Shown: positions 18,049-26,635 of the stretch, one piece after another
Layout of the letters: each line of letters starts with the position of its first letter
How positions within the stretch are numbered: the first letter of the stretch is position 1
Assembly: GCF_022352215.1 (NCBI RefSeq)
Contig: NZ_JAKRWF010000001.1
Span: 992,001 to 1,056,000 of the forward strand
DNA length: 64,000 bases
Direction: 5' to 3'
Source of the DNA: Flavihumibacter cheonanensis
Lineage (GTDB): Bacteria; Bacteroidota; Bacteroidia; Chitinophagales; Chitinophagaceae
Position numbers and translations under genes: made by a program
Notes under the pieces: model-generated
The model's input: only the letters and a program-made list of their open reading frames with translations
Databases searched by the model: none
What the model was told of the DNA's origin: nothing

Positions 18049-20571
18049 TTAATTATCCAGGAAAAGATTTCCTTGCGGACCATCATCTTCCAGGGGCTTT
18101 TCCCACTCCATTTCGGTGGTTTTAGTGAAATCGGCCAGTTTATTTCCAACCGCTTTCCAACCCATTACATCAATGAAGTCGGCTACTTTGATTTTCTGCG
18201 TACGACTTTGCGCTCCCCTGCCTGAATGGATCAATAGTACAGGTTTGCTCTGGGTGGTTATAGCTTCCAGTCGGTTTCCTTTTCCTTCTTTAATAAAGAG
18301 AAACTTACTCTGCAATGTGGACGTTTCAATTTTGAATCGCTTGATGTTAAATTGAAGCTTTTCATTGTCGAGATACACTGCAGTAATGACTTTTTCCGGA
18401 TTAAATTTTTCCAACAGCAGGATTTTCTCCGGATCAAAACGTTGAGTCATCTCCAGATCGGTCAATTCATAATTACCATCTTCATATACAACCAACAGCT
18501 TTTCAGACCCGTCAAAATTACCCAGGTACTGCCCCTTTTCTTCCGTATTTAAGCGTCCGAATTTATCATCAAACCAGAGTTTGATGGCACTAAGGGTTGA
18601 TTTGCCTGCTTCTTTCAGTTTAACAGATTTGATCGGGTATTTGGTTACCTGGTTACCGATAGCACCCCTGCCCTTTATTTCCATTTCCTCAAAATAGAAT
18701 TCGAAGGATTTGTTTCGGGCGGAACAGTTCGGACTCAAAACAATGCTTACTACTTCCGCTTCGCCATTTGGATTAGCAGTGAAATAGTGTACTTTACTTT
18801 TATCTGATCCCTTAGTGAGATCATATTCTTTGTCGCGGGTTATACCTGTTACATTGAAACGCTTTGCAAAACTGGTTCCAGTACCACCATCAACATAGAT
18901 CATATTATAGGTTGTCCGTTCATCGTTTTTCTGGAAGACAGCTACATGAATGATGTCTTTTCCAATGTAGACTTTCTCTCCTACACGAACCACTTTCATC
19001 AAGCCTCTGCGGGTAAAAACAATGATATCATCCAGGTCGGAACATTCAAATGCCAGTTCGTCCTTTTTCAGGGAGGTGCCAATGAAGCCATCGTTCCGGT
19101 TAACATAGACTTTGGTATTGGCGATGGCAACCTGCTTGGCCTGAATCGCTTCAAAAGGTTTGATCTCTGTTTTGCGTTCGCGGCCTTTTCCGAATTTCTT
19201 CAGGAGGTTTTCGTAATAGGCGATAGCAAATTCTGTCAGGTGATCCAGGTCGTATTTAACCTGTTTGATATCTCCTTCCAGTCCTTTTATCTGGTTGTTT
19301 AGTTCTTCAATATCCAGCCGGTAAATTCTGCGGACAGGCTTCTCTGTTAGTTTGAGAATATCTTCCCGTGTGATATCCCGCTTCAGTTGTTTTCTAAAGG
19401 GGGCGAATCCTTTGGAAATGGCTTCCAGTACTTTTTCCCAGGTTTCATGTTTTTTTTCCAGCTCCTTGTAAATCTTTTCTTCAAAGAAGATTTTTTCCAG
19501 GGAGGTATAATGCCACTTTTCCTCCAGTTCTCCCAGTTTGATCTGTAGTTCCTTTTGGAGTAACTCTTTGGTATTATCTGTGGCATTAATGAGCAGGTCC
19601 TGTACACTGAGGAATCGTGGTTTCTGATCTACAATTACGCAGGCATTGGGAGAAATACTGATTTCACAATCCGTGAAAGCGTACAAGGCATCAATTGTAA
19701 TATCCGGTGATATGCCTGGAGCAAGATCTACCTGGATCTCTACATCAGCGGCTGTATTATCTGTTACTTTTTTGATCTTGATCTTACCCTGGTCATTGGC
19801 TTTAATGATTGAGTCGATCAATCCGGATGTGGTAACCCCATAAGGAACGCTTTTAATCAGCAGCGTCTTCTTATCAAACTCTTCAATGATAGCTCTAACC
19901 CTTACTTTTCCTCCCCTTTTTCCTTCGTTATAGTTGGTAACATCAATCATACCCCCTGTTTGAAAATCGGGAAAGATTTCAAATCGCTTTCCTTTCAGGT
20001 ATTTGATGGATGCATCTATCAGCTCACAAAAGTTATGGGGTAGAATTTTGGTGGATAACCCTACTGCAATCCCTTCCGCACCCTGAGCGAGCAGCAATGG
20101 GAATTTCATCGGAAGGGTGATGGGTTCGTTTTTACGACCATCGTAACTCAGTTGCCATTCCGTAGTTTTTGCATTGAAGGCAACTTCCAGGGCGAACTTG
20201 CTCAGTCGGGCTTCAATATAACGTGGCGCGGCAGCATCATCTCCCGTGCGCACATCACCCCAGTTTCCCTGGGTTTCAATGAGCAGGTCTTTTTGCCCCA
20301 TGTTCACCAGTGCGTCTCCAATACTGGCATCTCCGTGGGGATGGTACTGCATGCTTTGCCCGATGATATTGGCTACCTTGTTAAAACGGCCATCATCCAT
20401 TTCCTTCATGGCATGCAGAATCCTGCGCTGCACTGGTTTTAATCCGTCTTCAATAGCAGGTACCGCACGTTCCAATATAACATAGGAAGCGTAGTCCAGG
20501 AACCAGTTTTTGTACTGTCCCTGTACCCCTGAATCCTGCAAATAGCTTTCGTTTTGTTTCCCTTTCGACAT
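18049..20571 (-). CDS. parC: DNA topoisomerase IV subunit A
   Basis: Breakage-reunion subunit of a type IIA topoisomerase, 840 residues. The catalytic tyrosine is Y118 in APRYIEARLSKFA, and the preceding QRRILHAMKEMDDGR and YHPHGDASIGDAL segments are the classic GyrA/ParC winged-helix signature. The C-terminal half carries a beta-pinwheel-like region that lacks a clear GyrA box (QRRGGKG), which favours topoisomerase IV over gyrase. It is the last gene of a four-gene unit with parE (parE-DUF1835-VOC-parC), and the pairing with parE supports decatenation of daughter chromosomes. Start ATG 20569-20571, 13 bases after the VOC gene stop. Confidence 0.94.
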   Translation of the reverse strand: MSKGKQNESYLQDSGVQGQYKNWFLDYASYVILERAVPAIEDGLKPVQRRILHAMKEMDDGRFNKVANIIGQSMQYHPHGDASIGDALVNMGQKDLLIETQGNWGDVRTGDDAAAPRYIEARLSKFALEVAFNAKTTEWQLSYDGRKNEPITLPMKFPLLLAQGAEGIAVGLSTKILPHNFCELIDASIKYLKGKRFEIFPDFQTGGMIDVTNYNEGKRGGKVRVRAIIEEFDKKTLLIKSVPYGVTTSGLIDSIIKANDQGKIKIKKVTDNTAADVEIQVDLAPGISPDITIDALYAFTDCEISISPNACVIVDQKPRFLSVQDLLINATDNTKELLQKELQIKLGELEEKWHYTSLEKIFFEEKIYKELEKKHETWEKVLEAISKGFAPFRKQLKRDITREDILKLTEKPVRRIYRLDIEELNNQIKGLEGDIKQVKYDLDHLTEFAIAYYENLLKKFGKGRERKTEIKPFEAIQAKQVAIANTKVYVNRNDGFIGTSLKKDELAFECSDLDDIIVFTRRGLMKVVRVGEKVYIGKDIIHVAVFQKNDERTTYNMIYVDGGTGTSFAKRFNVTGITRDKEYDLTKGSDKSKVHYFTANPNGEAEVVSIVLSPNCSARNKSFEFYFEEMEIKGRGAIGNQVTKYPIKSVKLKEAGKSTLSAIKLWFDDKFGRLNTEEKGQYLGNFDGSEKLLVVYEDGNYELTDLEMTQRFDPEKILLLEKFNPEKVITAVYLDNEKLQFNIKRFKIETSTLQSKFLFIKEGKGNRLEAITTQSKPVLLIHSGRGAQSRTQKIKVADFIDVMGWKAVGNKLADFTKTTEMEWEKPLEDDGPQGNLFLDN

Positions 20572-20584
20572 TGTCCTTTCTTAT

Positions 20585-20968
20585 TTATTGTTCATACAGT
20601 TCCAATGGTAAACCGTCCGGATCCTGGAAAAAACTGAATCTTTTTCCGGTGTATTCATCTGTACGGATGGGTTCAACTTGTACTCCTTTTTGTTGCAGGA
20701 AATCGACTACCTGCTCGAGGTCCTTGACCGCAAAAGCAAGATGACGCAAGCCCCTGGCTTCCGGCTGACTTGGCCTTGCAGGCGGATCCGGAAAAGAGAA
20801 AAGTTCTATTATATACTGATCATTTAGTGCCAGATCCAGTTTCCAGGAATTACGTTCTTTTCGGTATACTTCCCTTATTGGCTTCAAACCCAACAGTTCC
20901 GTATAAAATTTTTTACTGCGCTGGTAATCACCTGCGATAATGGCTATATGGTGAACCGCCTGAATCAT
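20585..20968 (-). CDS. VOC family protein (glyoxalase I-like, SMU1112c/YaeR type)
   Basis: Vicinal oxygen chelate fold protein, 127 residues, made of two beta-alpha-beta-beta-beta modules. It opens MIQAVHHIAIIAGDYQRSKK and ends FFQDPDGLPLELYEQ, both typical of this metal-dependent superfamily. Candidate metal ligands are H7 and the Glu near the C-terminus. Close relatives are annotated gloA2 or YaeR and their substrate is unknown. The start ATG overlaps the stop of the DUF1835 gene by four bases (20965-20968), which indicates translational coupling. Its place between the two topoisomerase subunits says nothing clear about substrate. Confidence 0.85.
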   Translation of the reverse strand: MIQAVHHIAIIAGDYQRSKKFYTELLGLKPIREVYRKERNSWKLDLALNDQYIIELFSFPDPPARPSQPEARGLRHLAFAVKDLEQVVDFLQQKGVQVEPIRTDEYTGKRFSFFQDPDGLPLELYEQ

Positions 20969-21795
20969 GCTGTTTCAGTAACAGGAGCGCCTGTCAGTTT
21001 CAATTCAAAATCTTTCATGTTTTTGAGTTCGCCCTGTACTTCAAGGCCACCTTTTGCAACCAGTGTTTTCAAACGCCAAAGCAGGTATGCATCACCGGTA
21101 GTCTGTTTGTTTTTGGACTGAAACTGGTGGATGATTTTACTGGCTTTCTGCCAATCCGCTGTTATGAATTTACGCAGGTCGGCATCATAATAATCGTACT
21201 CATACTGAGTCAGTTTTTTACCTCCTTCCAGGATACGTACACCTTTATTTTCGGCAGCCAGTTTCAGCCATTCATCCGGATCCACTTCAAATTCACTTAA
21301 GGTAATGGGTCTGGCCAGTTTTTTTGCTTTTAAGTATTCTTTGGGGGGGATGGTGCTTAGCCAGGTTGGATAAAATAACTGACCTTTTTCATTCAGGAAT
21401 GGCAGGTTGTTCAAATACAAAATAAATATTCTTGCCTGGAACTCTTTCATGAAATGCAGCAGCCAGTAGTATCCGCTTACATCATGTTTATTCTGGGCGG
21501 CCCAGATCCAGACAATTTCTTCCGGATTACGGCGGAGCGTGCCGACCAGCTCTGCTACAGTTTTGTAATCGTCTACTTCGGATGATTCTATTTTACTCTC
21601 ATAGTCGCCACCCGCCAATACTTCTTTCCACCAGGTTAATCGGGCTTCCCGCCCTTCCCCCCGGTATAAATCCTGGATAGGTCCAACAGCATAGTCGTCG
21701 CGGATCAGCAATACTTCACCCTGCAGGCTTTCGTCCATTTCAATCGCCTGTTTCAAAACAGCGATATCCGGTTCATTGAAAACAATATGAATCAT
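20965..21795 (-). CDS. DUF1835 domain-containing protein
   Basis: Cytoplasmic protein of 276 residues. The N-terminal half matches the DUF1835 pattern (MIHIVFNEPDIAVLKQAIE, then VLLIRDDYAVGPIQDL); the C-terminal half matches the DUF3658-type partner domain usually fused to it. No catalytic motif is known for the family. It lies between parE and the VOC gene: the parE stop is 11 bases upstream and its own stop overlaps the VOC start. The tight spacing implies one transcript for all four genes. The function is unknown; an effect on topoisomerase IV is only a neighbourhood guess. Confidence 0.82.
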   Translation of the reverse strand: MIHIVFNEPDIAVLKQAIEMDESLQGEVLLIRDDYAVGPIQDLYRGEGREARLTWWKEVLAGGDYESKIESSEVDDYKTVAELVGTLRRNPEEIVWIWAAQNKHDVSGYYWLLHFMKEFQARIFILYLNNLPFLNEKGQLFYPTWLSTIPPKEYLKAKKLARPITLSEFEVDPDEWLKLAAENKGVRILEGGKKLTQYEYDYYDADLRKFITADWQKASKIIHQFQSKNKQTTGDAYLLWRLKTLVAKGGLEVQGELKNMKDFELKLTGAPVTETA

Positions 21796-21806
21796 GATTC
21801 CATAAA

Positions 21807-23702
21807 TTATTGAGGCAGTTCTTCTGCCAGGTCCAGTTCAATCTTAAGGTTGTCGATAATAAAATCCTGCCGTTGCGGTGTGTTTTTTCCCATATAATAT
21901 TCCAGCAATTGCTGGATATGGGTTTCCGGCATCACCAGCACAGGTTGTTTGCGCATGTCTTCGCCGATAAAACGGGCGAATTCATCCGGTGATATTTCAC
22001 CCAAACCTTTAAATCGGGTGATTTCGGGCTTGTTCCCAAGTTTTTTGATAGCTGCCTGTTTTTCGGACTCATCATAACAGTAAATGGTTTCCTGTTTATT
22101 CCGGACACGGAATAAGGGTGTTTCCAATATATAGACATGCCCGTTTTTTACCAGGTCAGGAAAAAACTGAAGGAAAAATGTCATCAGCAGCAACCGGATA
22201 TGCATACCGTCCACGTCTGCATCGGTGGCAATTACTATATTATTATAGCGCAGGTTTTCGATCCCATCTTCTACATTTAACGCATGTTGCAACAGGTTGA
22301 ATTCCTCGTTTTCATACACCACTTTTTTGGTAAGTCCAAAGCAGTTAAGGGGCTTACCTCTTAAGCTGAACACAGCCTGGGTTTCCACATTGCGCGCCTT
22401 GGTAATGGAGCCGCTTGCTGAATCACCCTCCGTGATAAAGATGGTACTCTCACGTTGTTTCTGTGCAACAGCTTCCTTGTCTTTTCCTGTGGGCTCCTCA
22501 TTATAATGAAACCGGCAATCGCGCAGCTTTTTGTTATGCAGATTGGCTTTCTTGGCCCTTTCATTGGCGAGCTTTTTGATGCCGGCGAGTTCTTTTCGTT
22601 CCCGCTCACTTTGTTCAATTCGTTTCTTAAGCGCTTCTGTGGTTGAAGGATGTTTGTGCAGGAAATTATCCAGTTCCCTGGCGAGAAATTCCAGAACAAA
22701 ATTCTTCATGCTCTGTCCACCTTCTTCAATGTATTGCGAACCAAGTTTGGTTTTGGTCTGTGATTCGAAAACGGGTTCCACTACGCGAACTGCGACTGCC
22801 GCAACAATGCTGGCCCGGATATCTGCAGCTTCGTAATCTTTCTTAAAAAAATCACGGATAACTTTTACATAGGCTTCCCGAAATGCTTGCTGATGGGTCC
22901 CTCCCTGCGTGGTATGCTGACCGTTTACAAAACTGAACAGCTCTTCTCCGTAATCATTATTGTGAGAAACCGCCACTTCAATATCCTCACCTTTCAGATG
23001 GATGATTGGATAGCGCAATTCATCTTCATTGGTTTTACGCTGCAGCAGATCCAGCAAACCGTTTTTGCTGACAAATTTTTTGCCATTGAAAACGATCACA
23101 AGTCCGGCATTGAGGAAACAATAATTCCAAAGCAGGTTTTCGATATACTCTTCCTGGAAATGAAAATTTCTGAAGACAGTATCATCCGGAAAAAACTGAA
23201 CCTGGGTGCCATTGGCTTGTTGGGTGCTGCTTTCCTTATGTTCTTTGGTAAGCACACCGCGTTCAAATTCCGCTGTCTTTTCTTTGCCTTCGCGAAAGGC
23301 AGTTACTTTGAAATAGGTGCTGAGCGCGTTTACTGCTTTGGTACCAACGCCGTTTAGTCCTACGCTTTTCTGAAAGGCTTTGCTGTCGTATTTGGCTCCG
23401 GTATTGATCTTGCTTACCACATCTACAACCTTTCCCAGAGGAATGCCACGACCATAGTCTCGAACCGTTACAGAACGGTCTTTGATAGTAATTTCGATCT
23501 GCTTTCCATACCCCATCATGTGTTCATCGATACAGTTGTCGAGCACTTCCTTGATTAAAACATATATACCGTCATCCGCACTACTGCCATCTCCCAGCTT
23601 ACCAATATACATACCGGGTCGTAGCCGGATATGTTCCCGCCAGTCGAGGCTTCTGATTGAATCTTCGGTATACTCCGCTCCTTTTTTACTAATTTCTGCC
23701 AT
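21807..23702 (-). CDS. parE: DNA topoisomerase IV subunit B
   Basis: ATPase subunit of type IIA topoisomerase, 631 residues. The GHKL ATPase domain shows [27 protein letters not shown] and [14 protein letters not shown]. The TOPRIM domain has [17 protein letters not shown] and the metal-binding [10 protein letters not shown]. The length and the partner gene parC fit topoisomerase IV. The sequence uses [14 protein letters not shown] in the TOPRIM region, unlike gyrase B. It is the first gene of the operon, with a perfect -7 box at 23751-23758. Start ATG 23700-23702 ([15 protein letters not shown]). Confidence 0.95.
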   Translation of the reverse strand: MAEISKKGAEYTEDSIRSLDWREHIRLRPGMYIGKLGDGSSADDGIYVLIKEVLDNCIDEHMMGYGKQIEITIKDRSVTVRDYGRGIPLGKVVDVVSKINTGAKYDSKAFQKSVGLNGVGTKAVNALSTYFKVTAFREGKEKTAEFERGVLTKEHKESSTQQANGTQVQFFPDDTVFRNFHFQEEYIENLLWNYCFLNAGLVIVFNGKKFVSKNGLLDLLQRKTNEDELRYPIIHLKGEDIEVAVSHNNDYGEELFSFVNGQHTTQGGTHQQAFREAYVKVIRDFFKKDYEAADIRASIVAAVAVRVVEPVFESQTKTKLGSQYIEEGGQSMKNFVLEFLARELDNFLHKHPSTTEALKKRIEQSERERKELAGIKKLANERAKKANLHNKKLRDCRFHYNEEPTGKDKEAVAQKQRESTIFITEGDSASGSITKARNVETQAVFSLRGKPLNCFGLTKKVVYENEEFNLLQHALNVEDGIENLRYNNIVIATDADVDGMHIRLLLMTFFLQFFPDLVKNGHVYILETPLFRVRNKQETIYCYDESEKQAAIKKLGNKPEITRFKGLGEISPDEFARFIGEDMRKQPVLVMPETHIQQLLEYYMGKNTPQRQDFIIDNLKIELDLAEELPQ

Positions 23703-23750
23703 ACACTTTCGATTTTATAGCTGCCTTACGATCTATACTGCTCAAGCGGG

Positions 23751-23758
23751 CAAATATA
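23751..23758 (-). promoter_or_regulatory. -7 promoter box of the parE operon
   Basis: The minus strand reads TATATTTG followed by CCCGC, a perfect TAnnTTTG, 48 bases upstream of the parE start. Confidence 0.65.
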
Positions 23759-24060
23759 AAAAAGTAGGACCATCTGGCCACACCAGCTTTCTGCACGGCT
23801 GTGGATAACCCACAATTAGAACTAACTAATTGAAAATCAAGGAAGATAAATTAACTCTTAATTAAATTTGAAGCAAGGTTAAAACCCCGTTGCAGAGCTG
23901 CAGGATTAATCCTATTTTTGATCTCCCGCACCGGTTAACAAGCTTCAACTGCCTTCTTACTAACCCACGGCAGAGCCTTAACCATACGGCCCGATACTAA
24001 CCCGTATAGTTCTGATTTACAACCCGTTATATTAGTTTAATTGTTGAAAAATTGTAGCGT
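23759..24060. other. Intergenic region between divergent parE and small-acidic-protein genes
   Basis: About 300 bases with no gene. It contains two copies of TACTAACCC (23958-23966 and 23995-24003), a 6-base inverted repeat ATACGG/CCGTAT (23984-23989 and 24002-24007), and one TGTGGATAA (23800-23808), which equals the DnaA box consensus on the other strand. No clear promoter box for the plus-strand genes was found. Confidence 0.5.
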
Positions 24061-24327
24061 ATGTATAACTATTCCTTATTGGAGACGAGTTGTTATTACC
24101 TGATCCAGGAGCAGCCGGAAGGTCCTATTTCACTGATTAAAGTGAATCTGGAAACTGATTACTGTCTGTTCATAACCAGGTTTGGGGAGACGGAAACAAC
24201 TGAATGGAGAAAAAAACAGGATTCCATTCATGAAATCCTGGAGTTATTGTCGGAAGAGAAAATTAAAGAATGGCAAGCGGCCTATTACAGCAGTGAAGAT
24301 GCCTATTATGAGGATGGGGAGGAATAA
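24061..24327 (+). CDS. Small acidic protein, first of two tandem paralogues
   Basis: Unrecognised 88-residue cytoplasmic protein. It aligns over its length with the next gene: both have a short N-terminal beta-rich half (SCYYLIQEQ), a central C-x-[FL]-x3-FG motif, a W-x-K-[KR] segment, an SIHEILELL-type helix, and an acidic tail (EDAYYEDGEE). These two genes are therefore a tandem duplication. No signal peptide. It starts at ATG 24061 with no obvious Shine-Dalgarno. It is probably the first gene of a unit leading to the CxxCxxCC protein and the rhodanese-thioredoxin protein. Function unknown. Confidence 0.7.
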   Translation: MYNYSLLETSCYYLIQEQPEGPISLIKVNLETDYCLFITRFGETETTEWRKKQDSIHEILELLSEEKIKEWQAAYYSSEDAYYEDGEE

Positions 24328-24361
24328 GCCGGATTAGGTAGAGACCCGTAAAACAAATTAT

Positions 24362-24631
24362 ATGGCAACTTATGCTGACTTACAACCAGGTAATTTTTAC
24401 CTGCTGAGAGGCGAAAAAGATACCGATATTGAATTGATCTCGGTACTGGCACTGACTGACAAGTGTATGCTGCTCCGGAGTTTCGGACAAATTGAGGAGG
24501 ATTTCTGGAAGAAGAGAACCGACCCGATAGAAGAAATTGTGGAGGAGCTGGATTATGAAAGTGCATCTGCTGTCTTGTCTCTATACGACGAAGAGGAGGA
24601 AGAAGAAGAATGGGAGGAGGAGGATGAATAA
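24362..24631 (+). CDS. Small acidic protein, second of two tandem paralogues
   Basis: Unrecognised 89-residue protein, paralogue of the gene just upstream (shared pattern: FYLL, KCMLLRSFG, WKKRTDPIEEIVEEL). The last 17 residues are almost all Glu and Asp with two Tyr or Trp. The GAG/GAA codons of this tail also form a run of AGGAGG-like sequence directly before the start of the next gene, whose ATG (24624) overlaps the end of this gene by eight bases. So the acidic tail doubles as a ribosome binding site. Function unknown; the acidic tail could bind a basic protein or metal. Confidence 0.7.
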   Translation: MATYADLQPGNFYLLRGEKDTDIELISVLALTDKCMLLRSFGQIEEDFWKKRTDPIEEIVEELDYESASAVLSLYDEEEEEEEWEEEDE

Positions 24632-25142
24632 TTCCTCCACCTACCCCATCGACCTCGGATTTATAGCTACAGAGTCAGATGATCGGTTATTGGAGAATGA
24701 ACAGTTCAGACGCTTTCTTGGAGCCTATACTGGTAACCTTGATGAATTGGTTCATGACCTGAATTTCCGGATATCAGAAAAAATTGATTGCACGGCCTGT
24801 GGCAATTGTTGCAGGAGCCTGATGATCAATGTAACCCCGCAGGAAGCCAGTAACCTGGCAGATCGTTTGGGTTGTACACTTGCTGAGTTAAAGGATTCTC
24901 ATTTGGAAGAAAGTATGGGCGGACAATTGATCATCAATACCATTCCCTGCCATTTTCTGCATGAAAATAAGTGCACGGTTTATGAAGACCGGTTTGCAGA
25001 ATGCCGTGAATTTCCCGGACTACACAAGGGTGGGTTCCGCGATCGTATTTTCAGCACCCTCATGCATTATGGCAGATGTCCGATAGTATACCATGTGATT
25101 GAAGAGCTGAAAGGGATCACTAACTTTGTAGCTGAAAAATAA
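24624..25142 (+). CDS. YkgJ-type CxxCxxCC cysteine cluster protein
   Basis: Protein of 172 residues with the UPF0153/YkgJ signature: C56, C59, C62 and C63 in DCTACGNCCRS, and a second cluster in PCHFLHENKCTVY and AECREFPG. Such clusters are thought to bind zinc or an iron-sulfur centre; the biochemical role is unknown. The start chosen is the ATG at 24624 (MNNSSTYPIDLGF), which gives the family N-terminus and a strong SD (ggaggaggagg) inside the upstream gene. An upstream in-frame ATG at 24537 would run through the acidic-protein gene. The overlap sequence is ATGAATAA. The next gene follows after eight bases. Confidence 0.85.
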   Translation: MNNSSTYPIDLGFIATESDDRLLENEQFRRFLGAYTGNLDELVHDLNFRISEKIDCTACGNCCRSLMINVTPQEASNLADRLGCTLAELKDSHLEESMGGQLIINTIPCHFLHENKCTVYEDRFAECREFPGLHKGGFRDRIFSTLMHYGRCPIVYHVIEELKGITNFVAEK

Positions 25143-25150
25143 GAACACAC

Positions 25151-25846
25151 ATGAAAACCTGGTTAGGTATTTTTTTGCTGGCTGCTGTTTGCTGGAGCTG
25201 CAACCTGAATGGGCAATCCGGAAAATCCGTTTCGCCTGCAGCATTCCAGGCTTTATTAAAGGAAGGTAAGAATTACCAATTGCTGGACGTTCGTACTGCA
25301 GAAGAATTCAAAGGTGGTTATATAAAAGGAGCTTTGCAGGCAGACTGGCTGAATAGCCAGGAATTTGCAACACGTACGCAACATCTGGACCTGGCTAAGC
25401 CCATTTATATTTATTGTGCAAGTGGTGTAAGGAGTGCGGATGCGGCAAAAATGCTACGTAAAAAAGGGTTCCAGGTTACGGAAATGGTAGGCGGATTGAA
25501 TGCCTGGAAAAAACAGGGACTCCCGGTTGAGCAACAGGAAGCAACCAAACAAATGAGCAGTGCAGAGTTTGAGAATCTGATTCGCTCTGCGGATGTGGTT
25601 TTGGTAGATGCAGGAGCCAGTTGGTGTCCTCCCTGCCGTAAAATGGAACCGGTATTAAAACAATTACAACAGGATCTCCCTGCTCAATTCAAACTGGCGC
25701 AAATTGACGCTGGCGTTCATACGGAATTGATGAAGCAACTCAAAGTAGATGCGTTACCACATTTTTTTGTGTACAAGAAGGGGCAGCTGGTTTGGCAACA
25801 GCAGGGAATTGTGAGCCTGGAAGACTTAAAATCCAAAATCCTTTAA
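25151..25846 (+). CDS. Rhodanese-thioredoxin fusion, exported
   Basis: Two-domain protein of 231 residues with an N-terminal signal (MKTWLGIFLLAAVCWSC), possibly a lipoprotein with C14 or C17 as acceptor. The rhodanese domain (about residues 25-130) has the active-site loop CASGVRS with C89. The thioredoxin domain (about 135-231) has WCPPC with C159 and C162, a CxxC motif with a double proline as in periplasmic thiol-disulfide proteins. It probably handles sulfane sulfur or disulfides in the periplasm; which substrate is unknown. Its 3' end overlaps the convergent tcdA gene by 21 bases. It is the last gene of the 24061-25846 unit. Confidence 0.88.
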   Translation: MKTWLGIFLLAAVCWSCNLNGQSGKSVSPAAFQALLKEGKNYQLLDVRTAEEFKGGYIKGALQADWLNSQEFATRTQHLDLAKPIYIYCASGVRSADAAKMLRKKGFQVTEMVGGLNAWKKQGLPVEQQEATKQMSSAEFENLIRSADVVLVDAGASWCPPCRKMEPVLKQLQQDLPAQFKLAQIDAGVHTELMKQLKVDALPHFFVYKKGQLVWQQQGIVSLEDLKSKIL

Positions 25847-26578
25847 TCTCTTTTTTTCTGATTGGATTAATGCCCGAATAACAACACTCGCGCATTGGCA
25901 TCCAAAAATTGCCGGCATATAGGAAATGGTGCCAATCAGGGATTTTTTGGGATAGGCTTTCTCAGTTACGATTACTTTTTCCGGATCGATTTTTTCGGGG
26001 GAATAAACCACTGTGATTCCTTTGTAAATGCCGTGTTTATGCAAACGCTTTCTCACATAACGGGCCAGCGTACACTCTTTTGACTCTTCCAGCGGCGCGA
26101 TGGTAACCTGTGAGGGATCCAGTTTCCCTCCTGCTCCCAGAGAACTTACCACCGGAATTCCGGCTTCTACGCAGGCTTTGAGCAGTATCACTTTAGGGGA
26201 CAGGGTATCTATGCAGTCGACAATATAATCGTATGGGGCAGATTGAACCAGTTCTGAAGCTTTTTCTTTTTCCATATAAGTTGGGAGAACGGTCAGATCC
26301 AACTCCGGGTTGATATCCCGAAGACGTGCTGCCATTACTTCCGCTTTCAATTTCCCTGCGGTGGAATGCAGGGCCGGAATCTGTCGGTTGCCATTGCTGA
26401 GGTCAACTGTGTCAGCATCTACAATGGTCATCTTTCCTACCCCGGATCTCGCGATCATTTCAGCGCAAATTCCACCAACTCCTCCTAACCCGACAACCAG
26501 CACGTGACTAGCCATAAGTTTTCCAATCGGTTCATCACCCAATAGTAGCTGGGTTCTCGACATCCAGTAAGGAATCAT
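25826..26578 (-). CDS. tcdA: tRNA threonylcarbamoyladenosine dehydratase (TcdA)
   Basis: ThiF/E1-like adenylating enzyme that converts t6A37 of tRNA to cyclic ct6A, 250 residues. The nucleotide-binding motif is VLVVGLGGVGGICAEMIAR. The substrate segment is VDADTVDLSNGNRQ, and the CVEAGIPVVSSLGAGG block follows. The start at 26578 gives MIPYWMSRTQLLLGDEPI; a start six residues later is equally possible. The gene is convergent with the rhodanese-thioredoxin gene (21-bp overlap) and divergent from dnaG. It works downstream of TsaD, which is encoded at 6351 in the same window. Confidence 0.93.
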   Translation of the reverse strand: MIPYWMSRTQLLLGDEPIGKLMASHVLVVGLGGVGGICAEMIARSGVGKMTIVDADTVDLSNGNRQIPALHSTAGKLKAEVMAARLRDINPELDLTVLPTYMEKEKASELVQSAPYDYIVDCIDTLSPKVILLKACVEAGIPVVSSLGAGGKLDPSQVTIAPLEESKECTLARYVRKRLHKHGIYKGITVVYSPEKIDPEKVIVTEKAYPKKSLIGTISYMPAIFGCQCASVVIRALIQSEKKRLKDFGF

Positions 26579-26597
26579 AGCAACAAAATTTGAAGCG

Positions 26598-26605
26598 CAA
26601 AACTA
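26598..26605 (-). promoter_or_regulatory. -7 promoter box of tcdA
   Basis: The minus strand reads TAGTTTTG followed by CGC, a perfect TAnnTTTG, 19 bases upstream of the tcdA start. Confidence 0.6.
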
Positions 26606-26635
26606 GTTGAAATAAGGTGTAAATTGCCCTCCCCC

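Noticed and set aside
23800-23808. Perfect DnaA-box-like TGTGGATAA, possible replication origin
   Set aside because: Only one exact box; about half a chance match is expected in a window of this size, and no other boxes or origin genes are nearby.
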